Numbered from the stretch's first letter, positions 48,645-57,531 are shown. The stretch: 64,000 bases of DNA from CAYOXM01 sp964407925 (GCA_964407925.1 CAYOXM010000003.1:43244-107243), one strand, 5' to 3'. Numbers and translations are program-made. The notes: generated by a model not told the origin, from the letters alone.

Positions 48645-49325
48645 ATGTCCGTGAAACACCTTGCCGTCATCCTCGACGGCAACCGCCGCTGGGCCAAAGA
48701 GCACGGACTCCCGTCGCTCGAAGGCCACCGTCGCGGCTACGACAACCTGAAACGCATCGGCCTCGCCGCGCTCGAACGGGGCATCGAGCACTTCAGCGCG
48801 TTCGTCTTCTCGACGGAGAATTGGAAGCGAAGCGAGGAGGAAGTCTCCTACCTCATGGACCTGCTCCACCAGGCCCTCGCGAACGAGCTGGATTTCTTCA
48901 TGGAGAACGGCATCCGCATGAAGGTCGTCGGCCGACGCGAGGGGCTCTCCGAGAAGCTTCTCACCGCCATCGAGGAAGCCGAACGGATGACGGCCGGCAA
49001 CGGCCGCGGACAAATGAACTTCTGCCTGAACTACGGCGGCCGCGCAGAAATCGTCGAGGCAGCGCGGCGCATCGTCTCGGAGGGCGTCGCCCCCGAGACG
49101 ATTACCGAGAAATTTTTCGCCGAGCACACCTGGTCTGCTGGCATTCCCGACCCCGACCTCATCATCCGTACCTCCGGCGAGCACCGCCTCTCCGGTTTCC
49201 TCACCTGGGCGGGCGTCTACAGTGAACTGCTGTTCCTCGATCTCCACTGGCCGGACTTCGACGAAGCGGCGCTCGACGGCGCCCTCGCGGAGTATGAGAA
49301 GAGGGAGCGGCGGTTCGGAAAATAA
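48645..49325 (+). CDS. uppS: Undecaprenyl/polyprenyl diphosphate synthase (cis-prenyltransferase)
   Basis: 226 residues, normal length. LDGNRRWAKE (catalytic Asp), GHRRGYDN, FSTENWKR, NYGGRAEI, and LIIRTSGEHRLSGFLTW...YSE are the family signature. Makes the lipid carrier for peptidoglycan and glycan export at the inner membrane. The start MSVKHLAV was chosen because it directly precedes the first strand. No cdsA or dxr beside it, unlike many bacteria. Confidence 0.95.
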   Translation: MSVKHLAVILDGNRRWAKEHGLPSLEGHRRGYDNLKRIGLAALERGIEHFSAFVFSTENWKRSEEEVSYLMDLLHQALANELDFFMENGIRMKVVGRREGLSEKLLTAIEEAERMTAGNGRGQMNFCLNYGGRAEIVEAARRIVSEGVAPETITEKFFAEHTWSAGIPDPDLIIRTSGEHRLSGFLTWAGVYSELLFLDLHWPDFDEAALDGALAEYEKRERRFGK

Positions 49326-49357
49326 AAAACGGTCCGATGGCCATCGGACCGTTTTCG
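49326..49357. terminator. Bidirectional terminator
   Basis: AACGGTCCGATGGCCATCGGACCGTT long perfect stem with A/T runs. Confidence 0.92.
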
Positions 49358-49359
49358 GT

Positions 49360-50064
49360 TCATGAGACGCGGCGGCGCGATGCGCCGGACCACGGATCGT
49401 CCGAGTCCTTGGGGCAGTCGAACCAGATGCGCGCGCTCGTCACGTCGCAGAGGTGACAGAACGCCGCGAGCGGATTCATGACGCGCCGCTTGTTCGAGTA
49501 GTCCTTGGATTCGCCCTCGACATAGGTGAGCGCGTTTCGCTGGTCATCCGTGAGGACGATGCCGTACTCGGCGAGCTTCGTCTCGCGGAAAGCCTTCTGC
49601 GCCCCCTTGTCGCGGAGTTCGGCGATTTCCCTGAAACCGCCATCGTGATCGGGCTCGTACTTCCACGGCTTTTCGATATCGTGAAGGTACAGCACGAGCA
49701 GCGCGTCGGACAGGGAAAACGGCAGCGGCCGCCGTTCGGCCAGCGCCGGATACAGCACCACGGCGACGTTCATCACTTCGGTCACGTGATCGACGTAACC
49801 TCCGGGCCAGGCCTGGTGGTTATGCGTCGAGCCCCGCACCGTCTCGAAGAGGCGACGATGAGCTGAGAGCAGGCGGCGGCAAGCGTCGCCGTTCTCGCCA
49901 TCGATGCGGGAAACGAGGTAATCGACGTCATGGTAGGGCGGCGCGTCTCGCGTCGCGGCTTCCGCGCCGCGGCCGGCCAGCAATGCCCAAGCGACGCAAA
50001 GGAGCAGCAGCGCCGCGAGGAACGCCAGCTCGAGCGCGATGCCGAGAATATCGTTGCTGTTCAT
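49360..50064 (-). CDS. Membrane-anchored HD-domain protein
   Basis: 234 residues. One N-terminal transmembrane helix (LGIALELAFLAALLLLCVAW, ~8-27). The HD domain shows HNHQAWPGGYVDHVTEV and YLHDIEKPWKYEPD, with later conserved Asp (HLCDVTSAR). Likely a nucleotide phosphohydrolase or signalling hydrolase facing the cytoplasm. Ribosome site AGAAAGG. Substrate unknown. Confidence 0.8.
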   Translation of the reverse strand: MNSNDILGIALELAFLAALLLLCVAWALLAGRGAEAATRDAPPYHDVDYLVSRIDGENGDACRRLLSAHRRLFETVRGSTHNHQAWPGGYVDHVTEVMNVAVVLYPALAERRPLPFSLSDALLVLYLHDIEKPWKYEPDHDGGFREIAELRDKGAQKAFRETKLAEYGIVLTDDQRNALTYVEGESKDYSNKRRVMNPLAAFCHLCDVTSARIWFDCPKDSDDPWSGASRRRVS

Positions 50065-50169
50065 CGTACGACGACCTTTCTGCGGCAGCCCCAGCGGGTC
50101 CGCGCGGTGCAAGGAACTCCGTCGCACAGCTTCGCACGGAAGTCCGCTCGTTTCAAGGCCGGCCGCGCA

Positions 50170-50198
50170 TTGACGCTACCGCGCCGCCGCGCTTGAAT
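50170..50198 (+). promoter_or_regulatory. Promoter of the PQ-loop-like gene
   Basis: TTGACG (50170-50175), 17-bp spacer, TTGAAT (50193-50198). Confidence 0.65.
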
Positions 50199-50228
50199 GA
50201 CCGTGTTCTTTCCGGCCAAAGGAGCGCA

Positions 50229-50831
50229 ATGCCGTTCGTCGCCTATCCCCTCGTCGTCCTCGCGGCGACGCTGCACCTCTCCGCCTACGCGGTCTACGCG
50301 CGCAAGACCGGTCGCGGCGAAGCGACGCTCAATACCGCGACCTGGATCCTCTGGGTGTTCCTGTCGGCGCTGAACGCGACGAGCTACGTGCTCATGAGCG
50401 GAGATCCGATGAAGGGGGCGGTCGCCTGTGCCGGCGCCGCCGCCTGCACGGTGACGCTCGCCTTCGCCCTTGCGAGGGGTCGTGCGTCGGCGATCGGCCT
50501 CTGGGACGCCGCGGCACTCGGCGTCGGCATGCTCGCCGCGGCGTCATGGCTCGCGTTCCGAAGCGCGACGTACGCGAACCTGATCCTCCAGGCGGGGTTC
50601 GTCGTTTCGATGGTTCCCGTCTACCGCGCCGTCATCAGGGACCCGCGGGCGGAGCCGCCGCTCCCCTGGCTCATGTGGGGTTCGGCCTACGCCGTGAACC
50701 TGTGCGTCGTGCTCCTGCGTTGGCGCGGACATGCCGCAGACTTGGCGTATCCGTGCATCAACCTCGTCACGCACGCCTGCGTCGGCGTCGTCGCCATCCT
50801 TCTCCTCCGCGCGCGACGACGGATTAACTGA
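50229..50831 (+). CDS. Seven-helix membrane protein, PQ-loop/SWEET-like layout
   Basis: 200 residues with seven hydrophobic helices in two similar halves (WILWVFLSALNATSYV versus WLMWGSAYAVNLCVVL), the layout of SWEET/PQ-loop carriers, though the PQ motif itself is absent. CAAAGGAGCGCA precedes the ATG. Transport of a small metabolite is a guess. Confidence 0.62.
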   Translation: MPFVAYPLVVLAATLHLSAYAVYARKTGRGEATLNTATWILWVFLSALNATSYVLMSGDPMKGAVACAGAAACTVTLAFALARGRASAIGLWDAAALGVGMLAAASWLAFRSATYANLILQAGFVVSMVPVYRAVIRDPRAEPPLPWLMWGSAYAVNLCVVLLRWRGHAADLAYPCINLVTHACVGVVAILLLRARRRIN

Positions 50832-50832
50832 C

Positions 50833-50863
50833 TGCGGCCCGCCTTTTGCGGGCCGTTTTTAGT
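50833..50863 (+). terminator. Terminator
   Basis: CGGCCCGC-CTTTT-GCGGGCCG followed by TTTTT. Confidence 0.9.
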
Positions 50864-50895
50864 GATAAAAAAACGGCCGGACATTCTCCGGCCGC
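50864..50895 (-). terminator. Terminator
   Basis: CGGCCGGA-GAATG-TCCGGCCG stem followed on minus by TTTTTTT. Confidence 0.88.
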
Positions 50896-50899
50896 GCGA

Positions 50900-51547
50900 T
50901 CAGCGTCGCACGTACTTGCAGGTCGGCGCCCCGCCGGACGCGGCGGACTTGTCCGCCAGCACCGACAGGTCACGGTCGCGCATCTCGAAAGCGAGATGAT
51001 CCTGCCCCGTGATGAACGAGACGTTCGGGTCGTAGATCGGGTTCATGAGCGCCTGGCCGCACACCGGCCCGCCCGACGGATGCGTCAGGTGCGGCTCGGC
51101 GCACGTCTCGGGGACATGCAGCCAGACGCCGAGCTGATGCCCGATTTCGTGGCCCATCACCGTACGGAACGCGTCGTCGTCGATCTTCGCGTCAGGCGTC
51201 GGCCGGAAGCACTGCGTCCAGACCACCACGTTCCGGTCGGGAGACGCCATCGCGAGCGTGTACGTGCCGTCGGCGTTCTTCGTGCACGGACCGTCGTACG
51301 CGTACACGCGCACGTCGGCGTCCCTCTCGTCCGCGTCGAGGTCGCAGCGGATGCCCTCCGGATACCAGAGATCGCAGCCCTCGGCTGCCGCATTGTGACG
51401 CAGGAGCGGATGATCCTGAACCCACACCTTCACGGCGCGCGTGCCGTCATCGGCGGGAGGTGCCGGCGACCAGCTCCCCGCGTCGCCGGCGTCGCTCGCG
51501 CAGCCGCACAGGGCGGAGGCGATGATAACGGCCATCATTTTTGCCAT
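50900..51547 (-). CDS. Metzincin-like HExxH lipoprotein, copy 1
   Basis: 215 residues. Lipobox ALCGC (Cys ~15). Zinc motif GHEIGHQLGVWLHV followed by a Met-turn-like ALMNPIYD, the arrangement of metzincins. The third His is one residue later than in the canonical HExxHxxGxxH. Several Cys suggest disulfides. Ribosome site AGGAAGG. Tandem with a paralogue. Probably an envelope-anchored protease of unknown target. Confidence 0.75.
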   Translation of the reverse strand: MAKMMAVIIASALCGCASDAGDAGSWSPAPPADDGTRAVKVWVQDHPLLRHNAAAEGCDLWYPEGIRCDLDADERDADVRVYAYDGPCTKNADGTYTLAMASPDRNVVVWTQCFRPTPDAKIDDDAFRTVMGHEIGHQLGVWLHVPETCAEPHLTHPSGGPVCGQALMNPIYDPNVSFITGQDHLAFEMRDRDLSVLADKSAASGGAPTCKYVRR

Positions 51548-51629
51548 CGTTCTTTGACCTTCCTGGGAAAGGACCCACGTGCGCACAGCCTAGCGCGTCC
51601 GCGGGATTTGTCCACGGGCGGCGCCTGAA

Positions 51630-51657
51630 AAAGAAAAAGGCCGCGGAAACGGCCTTT
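51630..51657 (-). terminator. Terminator
   Basis: AGGCCG-TTTCC-GCGGCCT stem followed on minus by TTTTTC. Confidence 0.78.
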
Positions 51658-51663
51658 GACGGG

Positions 51664-52341
51664 TCAACGCGCGCGCAGCGTGCAGATGGGGTTCTCGCCG
51701 CCATCGGCGGAGGGCGGTGACAGTCCCGCCGGCGGCTCCTTGTCGCTCACGGCGGACATGAGCCTGTCGCGCAGGTCGAACGCCATGCTGTCTGCCGGCG
51801 TAATGAACGTCACGTCATCGTCGTACATCGGGTTCATGAGCGCGACGCCGCAGACCGGCTGCCCTGAAGGGTGCGTCGCGTGCTTCTCCTTTTTGCAGTC
51901 GAGCGGGACGTGCTCCCAGATGCCCATCTGATGGCCGATCTCGTGGCCCATGACGGCCTCGAACTGCTTCGCGTTCAGCTTGCCCTTGTCGTCGACGAAG
52001 CAGTCGAGCACGACTTCGATCTTGCCGCCCTCATACGCGACGGCGAGGGTGCGCTTGCCCTCCTTGTCGGGAAAGCAGTAGCGCGGCGCGGGGACGACGC
52101 GGATGTCCGCATGGTCCGGTTCGGAAACCTGGATGCAACGGACGCCTTTCGGCGCCCAAAGCTCGCAACCCCGAAGCACGTACTCGGCCGGGAGGTATTG
52201 GTTCTTCTGGACCCAGACGTGGACGGTGAAGGCGTACTGCGGCGTCGGATTGACGTACCGCGGAACGGAAGCGCAGCCGGAAAAAGCTGCGGCGGTCAGG
52301 ACGGAAAAAAGAAAAAACCCCGCGAGCGCCCTGCGGCTCAT
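51664..52341 (-). CDS. Metzincin-like HExxH lipoprotein, copy 2
   Basis: 225 residues. Lipobox FSGC (Cys ~23). GHEIGHQMGIWEHVP and ALMNPMYDDDVTFIT match copy 1, as do GCELWAPKGVRC and HPSGQPVCG. The same one-residue shift of the third His is kept in both copies, so it is a real family trait. GAGGTGAGTG precedes the ATG. Confidence 0.77.
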   Translation of the reverse strand: MSRRALAGFFLFSVLTAAAFSGCASVPRYVNPTPQYAFTVHVWVQKNQYLPAEYVLRGCELWAPKGVRCIQVSEPDHADIRVVPAPRYCFPDKEGKRTLAVAYEGGKIEVVLDCFVDDKGKLNAKQFEAVMGHEIGHQMGIWEHVPLDCKKEKHATHPSGQPVCGVALMNPMYDDDVTFITPADSMAFDLRDRLMSAVSDKEPPAGLSPPSADGGENPICTLRAR

Positions 52342-52402
52342 CACTCACCTCTTTGCGTGCGAAAAAGACCTCCTCAACAGGATACGCGAACGCGCGGACA
52401 AA

Positions 52403-52434
52403 GAAAAACCCCGATCGTCCGATCGGGGTTTCGC
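52403..52434 (-). terminator. Terminator of pyrF-pyrE
   Basis: AACCCCGATCG/CGATCGGGGTT stem followed on minus by TTTTTC. Confidence 0.9.
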
Positions 52435-52438
52435 GCGC

Positions 52439-53080
52439 TCAGGCCGGATGACCGGCCTTTCGGGAGAGGAACTGCCTCCCCTTGCCGACGTCGACGTCCA
52501 CGGGGACGCCCTTCGCGCACAGGGGACACTCCTCTTCGGCCCATGATTCGATCGGCAGCGAACCGAGCGACCGCAGGATCGGCACGTCCGCATCGGCAGC
52601 CGTGACGCCCCCGCGGTTCACGAGGGCGCTCAGGCCGACGAGGTTGCCGTTCGCGCGGCGCACTGCGGCCGCGACGCGTTTCGCCGTTCCGCCGGTGGTA
52701 AGCACGTCCTCGACGACAAGCACGCGCCTGCCCGCGACGAACCGGTCGTACCCCCGCCCGAAACGGAAGCCGCGCCCCTGCCTCTCGGCAAAGATCGCGC
52801 GAACGTCGTTTCTCCTCCCCCAGTCTGCGAGGTGGCGCGCCACGCCCTGCGCGAGGATGACGCCGCCGACGACGGGACCGACGACGGTGTCGACGACATC
52901 GTCGGCGAACTGCAGCGCCATGTGCAGGCAGAGCGTGTCGGTGATCTTGACGCGAGTATAGACCGCGTCCTTGTTCACGTACGCAGACCCGTGCCGTCCG
53001 GAGGCGTAGACGAAGTGGCCGCCCACGCGGACCGCGTCCGCCTCCTCGAGGTACGTGAGCACCCGTTTTCCCGTCAGCAT
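52439..53080 (-). CDS. pyrE: Orotate phosphoribosyltransferase
   Basis: 213 residues. PRPP motif RVLVVEDVLTTGGTAK, GHFVYASGRHGSAYVNKD for orotate binding and GPVVGGVILAQ identify the enzyme converting orotate to OMP. A C-terminal extension with CPLC may bind metal. The gene overlaps the pyrF stop by 7 bases; the two perform the last two steps of UMP synthesis. Confidence 0.92.
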   Translation of the reverse strand: MLTGKRVLTYLEEADAVRVGGHFVYASGRHGSAYVNKDAVYTRVKITDTLCLHMALQFADDVVDTVVGPVVGGVILAQGVARHLADWGRRNDVRAIFAERQGRGFRFGRGYDRFVAGRRVLVVEDVLTTGGTAKRVAAAVRRANGNLVGLSALVNRGGVTAADADVPILRSLGSLPIESWAEEECPLCAKGVPVDVDVGKGRQFLSRKAGHPA

Positions 53081-53841
53081 CCGCAGCCCCCGTCACCATC
53101 CTCGGCCTTCACGCATGACGCCAGGACTGCCTTGCGCCGGAGCGCGTCGTCAATCTCGTCGGCGATGAGCCGCGCGGCGGCGGCCGGTCCGCCGATCGCC
53201 GCTGGCGGATGCAGTATCGGCCTGCCTATGACGAGATAGTCGGCGCCAGCCATGATGGCATCGTGTGGCGTCATCACGCGCTTCTGGTCGCCTGCGGCGG
53301 CCCACGTGGGTCGCACGCCCGGCGTGACGCGGACGAGCCGCGGATGATCGGCGATGAACTCGAGGTCACGCGGCGAGCAAACGATGCCGTGGGCGCCGGC
53401 CGACTCGATATCCGCGGCAAACGAGGCGATCTTGTCTTCCGGCATCTCGCCGAATACGTCCAGACAGTCCGACGGCGACATCGAGGTGAGCACGGTGACG
53501 CCGAGGACTTTCGCCGCGCCCGAATGGGCGACGGCGGCGGCGACGCCCGCCTTGGTGGCGGACGCGTGGACCGTGAAGAGGTCGACGCCGAGCGCGGCGA
53601 CGGAGCGCGCGGCGCCGGCCATCGTGTTCGGGATGTCGTTGAACTTGGCGTCACACATCACCTTGCCGCCGGCCTCATGCACGATGGCGACGGCGAGCGG
53701 GCCGCCGATGGCGGTGATGAGTTCGAGGCCGATTTTGAAACAGCCGACATGCGGCGCGAGCTCGAGCACGAGCGCGGCCGCCTTATCCGGCGCGTCGACG
53801 TCCAGCGCGACGATGATCCGGTCCTTGCCGTTCGTTTCCAT
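53074..53841 (-). CDS. pyrF: Orotidine-5'-phosphate decarboxylase
   Basis: 255 residues. Catalytic DAKFNDIPNT (DxKxxDxxN) and PGVRPTWAAAGDQKRVMTP, LVIGRPI typical of PyrF. Decarboxylates OMP to UMP. An unusual C-terminal tail ends in GDGGCGC. CAGGGAGGAAACC precedes the ATG. First gene of the pyrF-pyrE pair. Confidence 0.95.
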   Translation of the reverse strand: METNGKDRIIVALDVDAPDKAAALVLELAPHVGCFKIGLELITAIGGPLAVAIVHEAGGKVMCDAKFNDIPNTMAGAARSVAALGVDLFTVHASATKAGVAAAVAHSGAAKVLGVTVLTSMSPSDCLDVFGEMPEDKIASFAADIESAGAHGIVCSPRDLEFIADHPRLVRVTPGVRPTWAAAGDQKRVMTPHDAIMAGADYLVIGRPILHPPAAIGGPAAAARLIADEIDDALRRKAVLASCVKAEDGDGGCGC

Positions 53842-53895
53842 GGTTTCCTCCCTGTGAAAGGACAACGCCGCCACGCGTGGTGCGTGACGGCGCTC

Positions 53896-53924
53896 AAGAT
53901 AACGGACGCGCGAGGGACGGTCAA
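53896..53924 (-). promoter_or_regulatory. Promoter of pyrF-pyrE
   Basis: TTGACC (53924-53919), 17-bp spacer, TATCTT (53901-53896). No pyrimidine attenuator visible. Confidence 0.75.
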
Positions 53925-53925
53925 C

Positions 53926-54648
53926 TCAATATTCCCGCATTCCCGTCCGGTACAACGCGAGGTTCTTGAGGATGCCGAGGCCGTAACGGATGCTCGGCCC
54001 GAGCCTGATCTGCGACGCTTCGGGGAAGTACCTCGTGCTGATGGCAACCTCGCGAATCGGAATCTTGCGCGAGGCGAGACCGATGATGATCTGCGTATCG
54101 AAAATGAAGTTGTCGGAGTACCGCTCGAGGTCGATGTCCTTGAACAGCGACAGGTCGTAGGCGCGGAACCCCGAGTGGAACTCGGTGAGCTTCGTGCCGA
54201 GCGCGAGGTTGCCCACCTGAGTAAGGCCGATGTTGGCGACGAACTTCCACTTCGGCATCCCGCCCGCGAGCGCGTTCTTCCGAACCATCATGCGCGAACC
54301 GAACACGGCGCGGCTGCCGCCGTCGACCATGAGCCGGATCATCTCCGGGATGAACTTCGGGTCGTACTGATGGTCGGGATGGACCATCACCGCGATGTCC
54401 GCCCCGCTCTCCGCCGCGAGCCGGTAGCAGGTCTTCTGGTTGCCGCCGTACCCGCGGTTCTTCGGATGGACGTGGACCGTCATCGGCAGCGTCCTCGCGA
54501 TGGCCACGGTGTCATCCTTGCTTCCGTCGTCGACGAGGATGACGGTATCGACCCACTGCTTCGGCAGCGCGTCATAACAGGCGACGAGCGTCTTCGCCGC
54601 GTTGTACGCGGGCATCACGACTGCGATTTTCTTCCCGTTATACGGCAT
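53926..54648 (-). CDS. Family 2 glycosyltransferase (dolichol/polyprenyl-phosphate type)
   Basis: 240 residues. VMPAYNAAKTL, LVDDGSKDDT, NRGYGGNQKT, HPDHQYDPK and GFRAYD are the GT2 pattern closest to polyprenyl-phosphate mannose/glucose synthases, but without membrane helices. It starts 6 bases after the GT39-like gene. Together they could charge a lipid-linked sugar and transfer it to protein or glycan. Confidence 0.87.
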   Translation of the reverse strand: MPYNGKKIAVVMPAYNAAKTLVACYDALPKQWVDTVILVDDGSKDDTVAIARTLPMTVHVHPKNRGYGGNQKTCYRLAAESGADIAVMVHPDHQYDPKFIPEMIRLMVDGGSRAVFGSRMMVRKNALAGGMPKWKFVANIGLTQVGNLALGTKLTEFHSGFRAYDLSLFKDIDLERYSDNFIFDTQIIIGLASRKIPIREVAISTRYFPEASQIRLGPSIRYGLGILKNLALYRTGMREY

Positions 54649-54654
54649 ACGGTG

Positions 54655-56241
54655 TCATTTCCTTTCGAAGAGATGCACTTGGAAAATGTCGCCGATCGAC
54701 TTGTAGACGTGCCGGTATCCCCGGTCCGTGAACCACTGGTAGACCGCCCAGTCGGTCGCGGCGAACCCGTACAGCCAGATGCGCTTCGGCTGATGGACGG
54801 CGGTAAGCCGGTTCAGCTTGTCGTCGATTTCCTTTTGCGTCGGCTTGGTTATGCGGACCTGGGACTCGTTCTCGATCAGGCCGAGCGTTTCCCGGCTCTC
54901 CCAGACGTCGTGCCCATAGTACGGTATGGGCAGCATTTCCGCCACCGGAATTTCCGGTTTGAGGTAATGGCTCAGGTCGGTACGCACGATGCTGACGGAA
55001 ACGAGAACGAGGTCGCCGGAACGGTACTGCTCGCTGATGAACTCCCCCGCCTCCTTGAGCCGGTGGTCGGGATCCCACAGCGCGTCGTCGCCCGCGACGT
55101 TCGCGACGAACGGGATGAGCGATGCGGCGAATACCGCGGCGAGCACGGCGGCGCGCTTCTTCGGGAGGCGCGAGAACAGGAAGCCCAAGAGCAGGGCAAC
55201 CGGCACCGTCGCGAACAGCACGTGCCGCTGGTAGATGCGCGAATACGGAACGGACTGCGGGGAAAACATGAACAGGCACAGCGTGACGGCGAGCAGCCAG
55301 CCGACATAGGCGACGGCATGCCCGCGTCCGGCGGCACCTGCCTCGTCCCGCTTCCTCGCCATGAGCGCCTGCAGGACGAAGACCGCGGCAGTGACCTTGG
55401 CGACGAGCATCCCGAAAATCTCGATCTGGCTCACGTACTTCGCCTTCGTCATCCACACGATCTGGTGCAGGGTGTTCTCGACCATGTCCGGCGCGCGGTA
55501 TGCCAGCACGTGATGGGGCAAACCGAAAATGTCCACCTTGGTGAGCGCCATCTTGTACAACAGGTTGCCGAGCCACGGATAAAAGCCGAGAAACACGGCG
55601 CCGTGCGCGAAGACGAACGCCGAGAACGCGCGGAACCGTTCACCCTTTTTCTCGCGCAGGACGGAAACGAACCACCACGACGACGTCGCGCCGAGGATGA
55701 AGAAATACGAATAATGCAGCCAGAGCCCGACGACGGACACGGCGGCGTAAAGGAACAGCCACCCGGCCCTGCGCGACTTCAGCCACTCCCATGCGGCGAC
55801 CGTCGCGACGATGCCGAAAAAGCAGAATATCGCGTACGGCCGCGCCTCCTGGCCGTACTCGACCTGCATCGGAAGGACGGCGACGACCGCCGCGGCGGAA
55901 AGCGCGGCGACGCGGTCACGGAAGAGCCGGATGCCCGCGACGTAGGTCATCGCGACGCACCCGAGTCCGAAAAGGACCGAAAGCGACCGGACCGCGGTCT
56001 CGGCAGTGCCGAACAGCGCGACCCACGGACGCAGGAGCAGGTAATAGAGCGGCGGATGGAACTCGACCTGTGCGAGGTAACGGAGCATCTCGCCCGCGGT
56101 CGAGAAATGCCGGACGACGTCGAGGCTCAGCACCTCGTCGCCCCAGTACGGCTCGGTACCGATGTTCACGAGCCGCAACGCCAAACCGACGGCAAGGATG
56201 CCGACGAGCCACCGGACGTCTGCGAGGATACGCTGTTTCAT
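54655..56241 (-). CDS. GT39/ArnT-like polytopic glycosyltransferase
   Basis: 528 residues with about eleven transmembrane helices. The first extracytoplasmic loop has the acidic motif PYWGDEVLSLDVVRHF (GDE), followed by HPPLYYLLLRPW, as in PMT/ArnT enzymes that use polyprenyl-phosphate sugars. A long C-terminal soluble domain follows. The start is set by TATGCT (56256-56251) 9 bases upstream, implying leaderless mRNA; an in-frame TTG further up would lie within the promoter. Confidence 0.85.
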   Translation of the reverse strand: MKQRILADVRWLVGILAVGLALRLVNIGTEPYWGDEVLSLDVVRHFSTAGEMLRYLAQVEFHPPLYYLLLRPWVALFGTAETAVRSLSVLFGLGCVAMTYVAGIRLFRDRVAALSAAAVVAVLPMQVEYGQEARPYAIFCFFGIVATVAAWEWLKSRRAGWLFLYAAVSVVGLWLHYSYFFILGATSSWWFVSVLREKKGERFRAFSAFVFAHGAVFLGFYPWLGNLLYKMALTKVDIFGLPHHVLAYRAPDMVENTLHQIVWMTKAKYVSQIEIFGMLVAKVTAAVFVLQALMARKRDEAGAAGRGHAVAYVGWLLAVTLCLFMFSPQSVPYSRIYQRHVLFATVPVALLLGFLFSRLPKKRAAVLAAVFAASLIPFVANVAGDDALWDPDHRLKEAGEFISEQYRSGDLVLVSVSIVRTDLSHYLKPEIPVAEMLPIPYYGHDVWESRETLGLIENESQVRITKPTQKEIDDKLNRLTAVHQPKRIWLYGFAATDWAVYQWFTDRGYRHVYKSIGDIFQVHLFERK

Positions 56242-56258
56242 ACGTCGAGGAGCATAAC

Positions 56259-56285
56259 ACAAAAGGGGGCTTTCGCCCCCTTTTC
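56259..56285. terminator. Bidirectional terminator, next to the GT39 promoter
   Basis: AAAAGGGGGC-TTTC-GCCCCCTTTT; ends the response-regulator gene on minus and overlaps the -35 zone of the GT39-like gene. Confidence 0.88.
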
Positions 56286-56296
56286 GCGCCTGCCTG

Positions 56297-56713
56297 TCAG
56301 ACTTCGGCTTTCGGTTCCGTGTAGGGGACCCCTTTCGCCGCGAGCACTTTCTTCACGCGGTCGAAAAGTTCCGCGAACATGCTGCCCTTATGCACGAAGT
56401 CCTCGACGCCGATCTCCTTCAGGTACTTCTGCGCGTCGAGCGAAAAATCCTCGCTCGAGAGCATGATGATGGGGATGTCCTTGGTGTCGGCCTCGCCCTT
56501 CAGGTGCTCGGCCGCTTCCATCCCGTCCATCCCGTCCATGCGGTAGTCGAGCAGGATGAGCTCGGGTTTGAGCTTGCGGGCCATTTCCCAGCCCTCCGCC
56601 CCGTCATGCGCGTAGAGAAGCTCGAAGCCCTTCCGGACGAGCTGGCCGCCGAAAAGCTGGAGCATCACCGGATCGTCGTCCACGTAGAGGATGTGGATTT
56701 TCTTTTCAGCCAT
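56297..56713 (-). CDS. Single-domain response regulator
   Basis: 138 residues, receiver domain only. YVDDDPVM (acidic pocket), phosphoacceptor Asp in LLDYRMDGMDG, IIMLSSED (Ser/Thr), and FVHKGS (Lys). No output domain or histidine kinase nearby, so it probably signals through protein contact. TATACT 9 bases before the ATG implies leaderless mRNA. Confidence 0.92.
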   Translation of the reverse strand: MAEKKIHILYVDDDPVMLQLFGGQLVRKGFELLYAHDGAEGWEMARKLKPELILLDYRMDGMDGMEAAEHLKGEADTKDIPIIMLSSEDFSLDAQKYLKEIGVEDFVHKGSMFAELFDRVKKVLAAKGVPYTEPKAEV

Positions 56714-56730
56714 ACGGTTATCAGTATACC

Positions 56731-56991
56731 TCATTTTCCGCTTTTTTTCAATCCGGCGAGCGCCAGCTTCTCTTCGCGGGTGAGCCGCCGAACGGCCGCT
56801 TCGCGCCTGAGCGCCGCGCCGCGGTCACGGACGCGGGCGCTCCACACGAGCCGGACGGGCAGCCGCGCGCGGGTGTACTTGGCGCCGGTCCCGCCGGCAT
56901 GCTCCCGCACGCGCCGGCCGAGGTCGGTCGTGATGCCGGCATAGAGCGTGCCGTCGCCGCACCGCAGGAGATAGACGTGCCACGTCGCCAT
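56731..56991 (-). CDS. GIY-YIG endonuclease-fold protein (UPF0213/YhbQ-like)
   Basis: 86 residues. VYLLRCGDGTLYAGITTDLGRRV is the GIY-YIG core (YLL...YAG), with REH and the C-terminal Glu (RREAAVRRL). Same size as YhbQ-type proteins linked to DNA damage. TATGAT 9 bases before the ATG implies leaderless mRNA. Confidence 0.9.
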   Translation of the reverse strand: MATWHVYLLRCGDGTLYAGITTDLGRRVREHAGGTGAKYTRARLPVRLVWSARVRDRGAALRREAAVRRLTREEKLALAGLKKSGK

Positions 56992-57016
56992 AGGCGGTCA
57001 TCATAGCACGGCCGCC

Positions 57017-57045
57017 TTGACAGTACCGCGCCCGCCTGTTGCGAT
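57017..57045 (+). promoter_or_regulatory. Promoter of the small HAD-like gene
   Basis: TTGACA (57017-57022), 17-bp spacer, TGCGAT (57040-57045). Confidence 0.65.
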
Positions 57046-57078
57046 GCGCGTCGTGCTTGGCACGGGAGGAGGTTTTCC

Positions 57079-57531
57079 TTGCTCAGTATCACCAGCCCGC
57101 AGGACAGCGCGCTCTTCGACGCCATCGCATGGTCGCGCCAGCGTCCGAGCCGGACCATAGCGGCGGTACGCGTCACGGCGCGGCGGTTCATCGACTTCGA
57201 CGGAACGATCACGGACGAAAACGGCGCGCCGCGCGAGCGGCTGTGCGGACTCCCCGTCGAGGTACTGCTCGCGCAGGAACCGTTCATCATCGCGACGTGG
57301 AACCCCGTCGCCGCAGTGGCGCATTTCGACCGGTTCGCGCGTCTGCCGCGACCGCTCCTCGTGATGGCGCCGCCGACAGCGTGGTTCGACGACGTCGGCG
57401 ACGTCGGCAAGGATTTCGCGCCGCTCGGCATCACCGGAGCGCTCATCATCGACGATTTGGGGCCGCGCGGCCTCATCAACGCGCCCGGTTGCCGCGTCAT
57501 CGGCCCGCTCGATGCGCTCCATTTCCCCTAA
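57079..57531 (+). CDS. Small HAD-like protein, TTG start
   Basis: 150 residues from a TTG codon; GGGAGGAGG lies about 7 bases upstream. RFIDFDGTITDENG resembles HAD motif I, and LIIDDLGPRGL the final acidic motif, but the cap and middle motifs are reduced, so activity is uncertain. Framed by its own promoter and terminator. Confidence 0.68.
   Translation: MLSITSPQDSALFDAIAWSRQRPSRTIAAVRVTARRFIDFDGTITDENGAPRERLCGLPVEVLLAQEPFIIATWNPVAAVAHFDRFARLPRPLLVMAPPTAWFDDVGDVGKDFAPLGITGALIIDDLGPRGLINAPGCRVIGPLDALHFP

Noticed and set aside
53209..56466. 1085-codon open frame on the plus strand
   Set aside because: It is antisense to pyrF and two clear glycosyltransferases; low-complexity Arg/Asp/Glu/Val composition is typical of GC-rich shadow frames.
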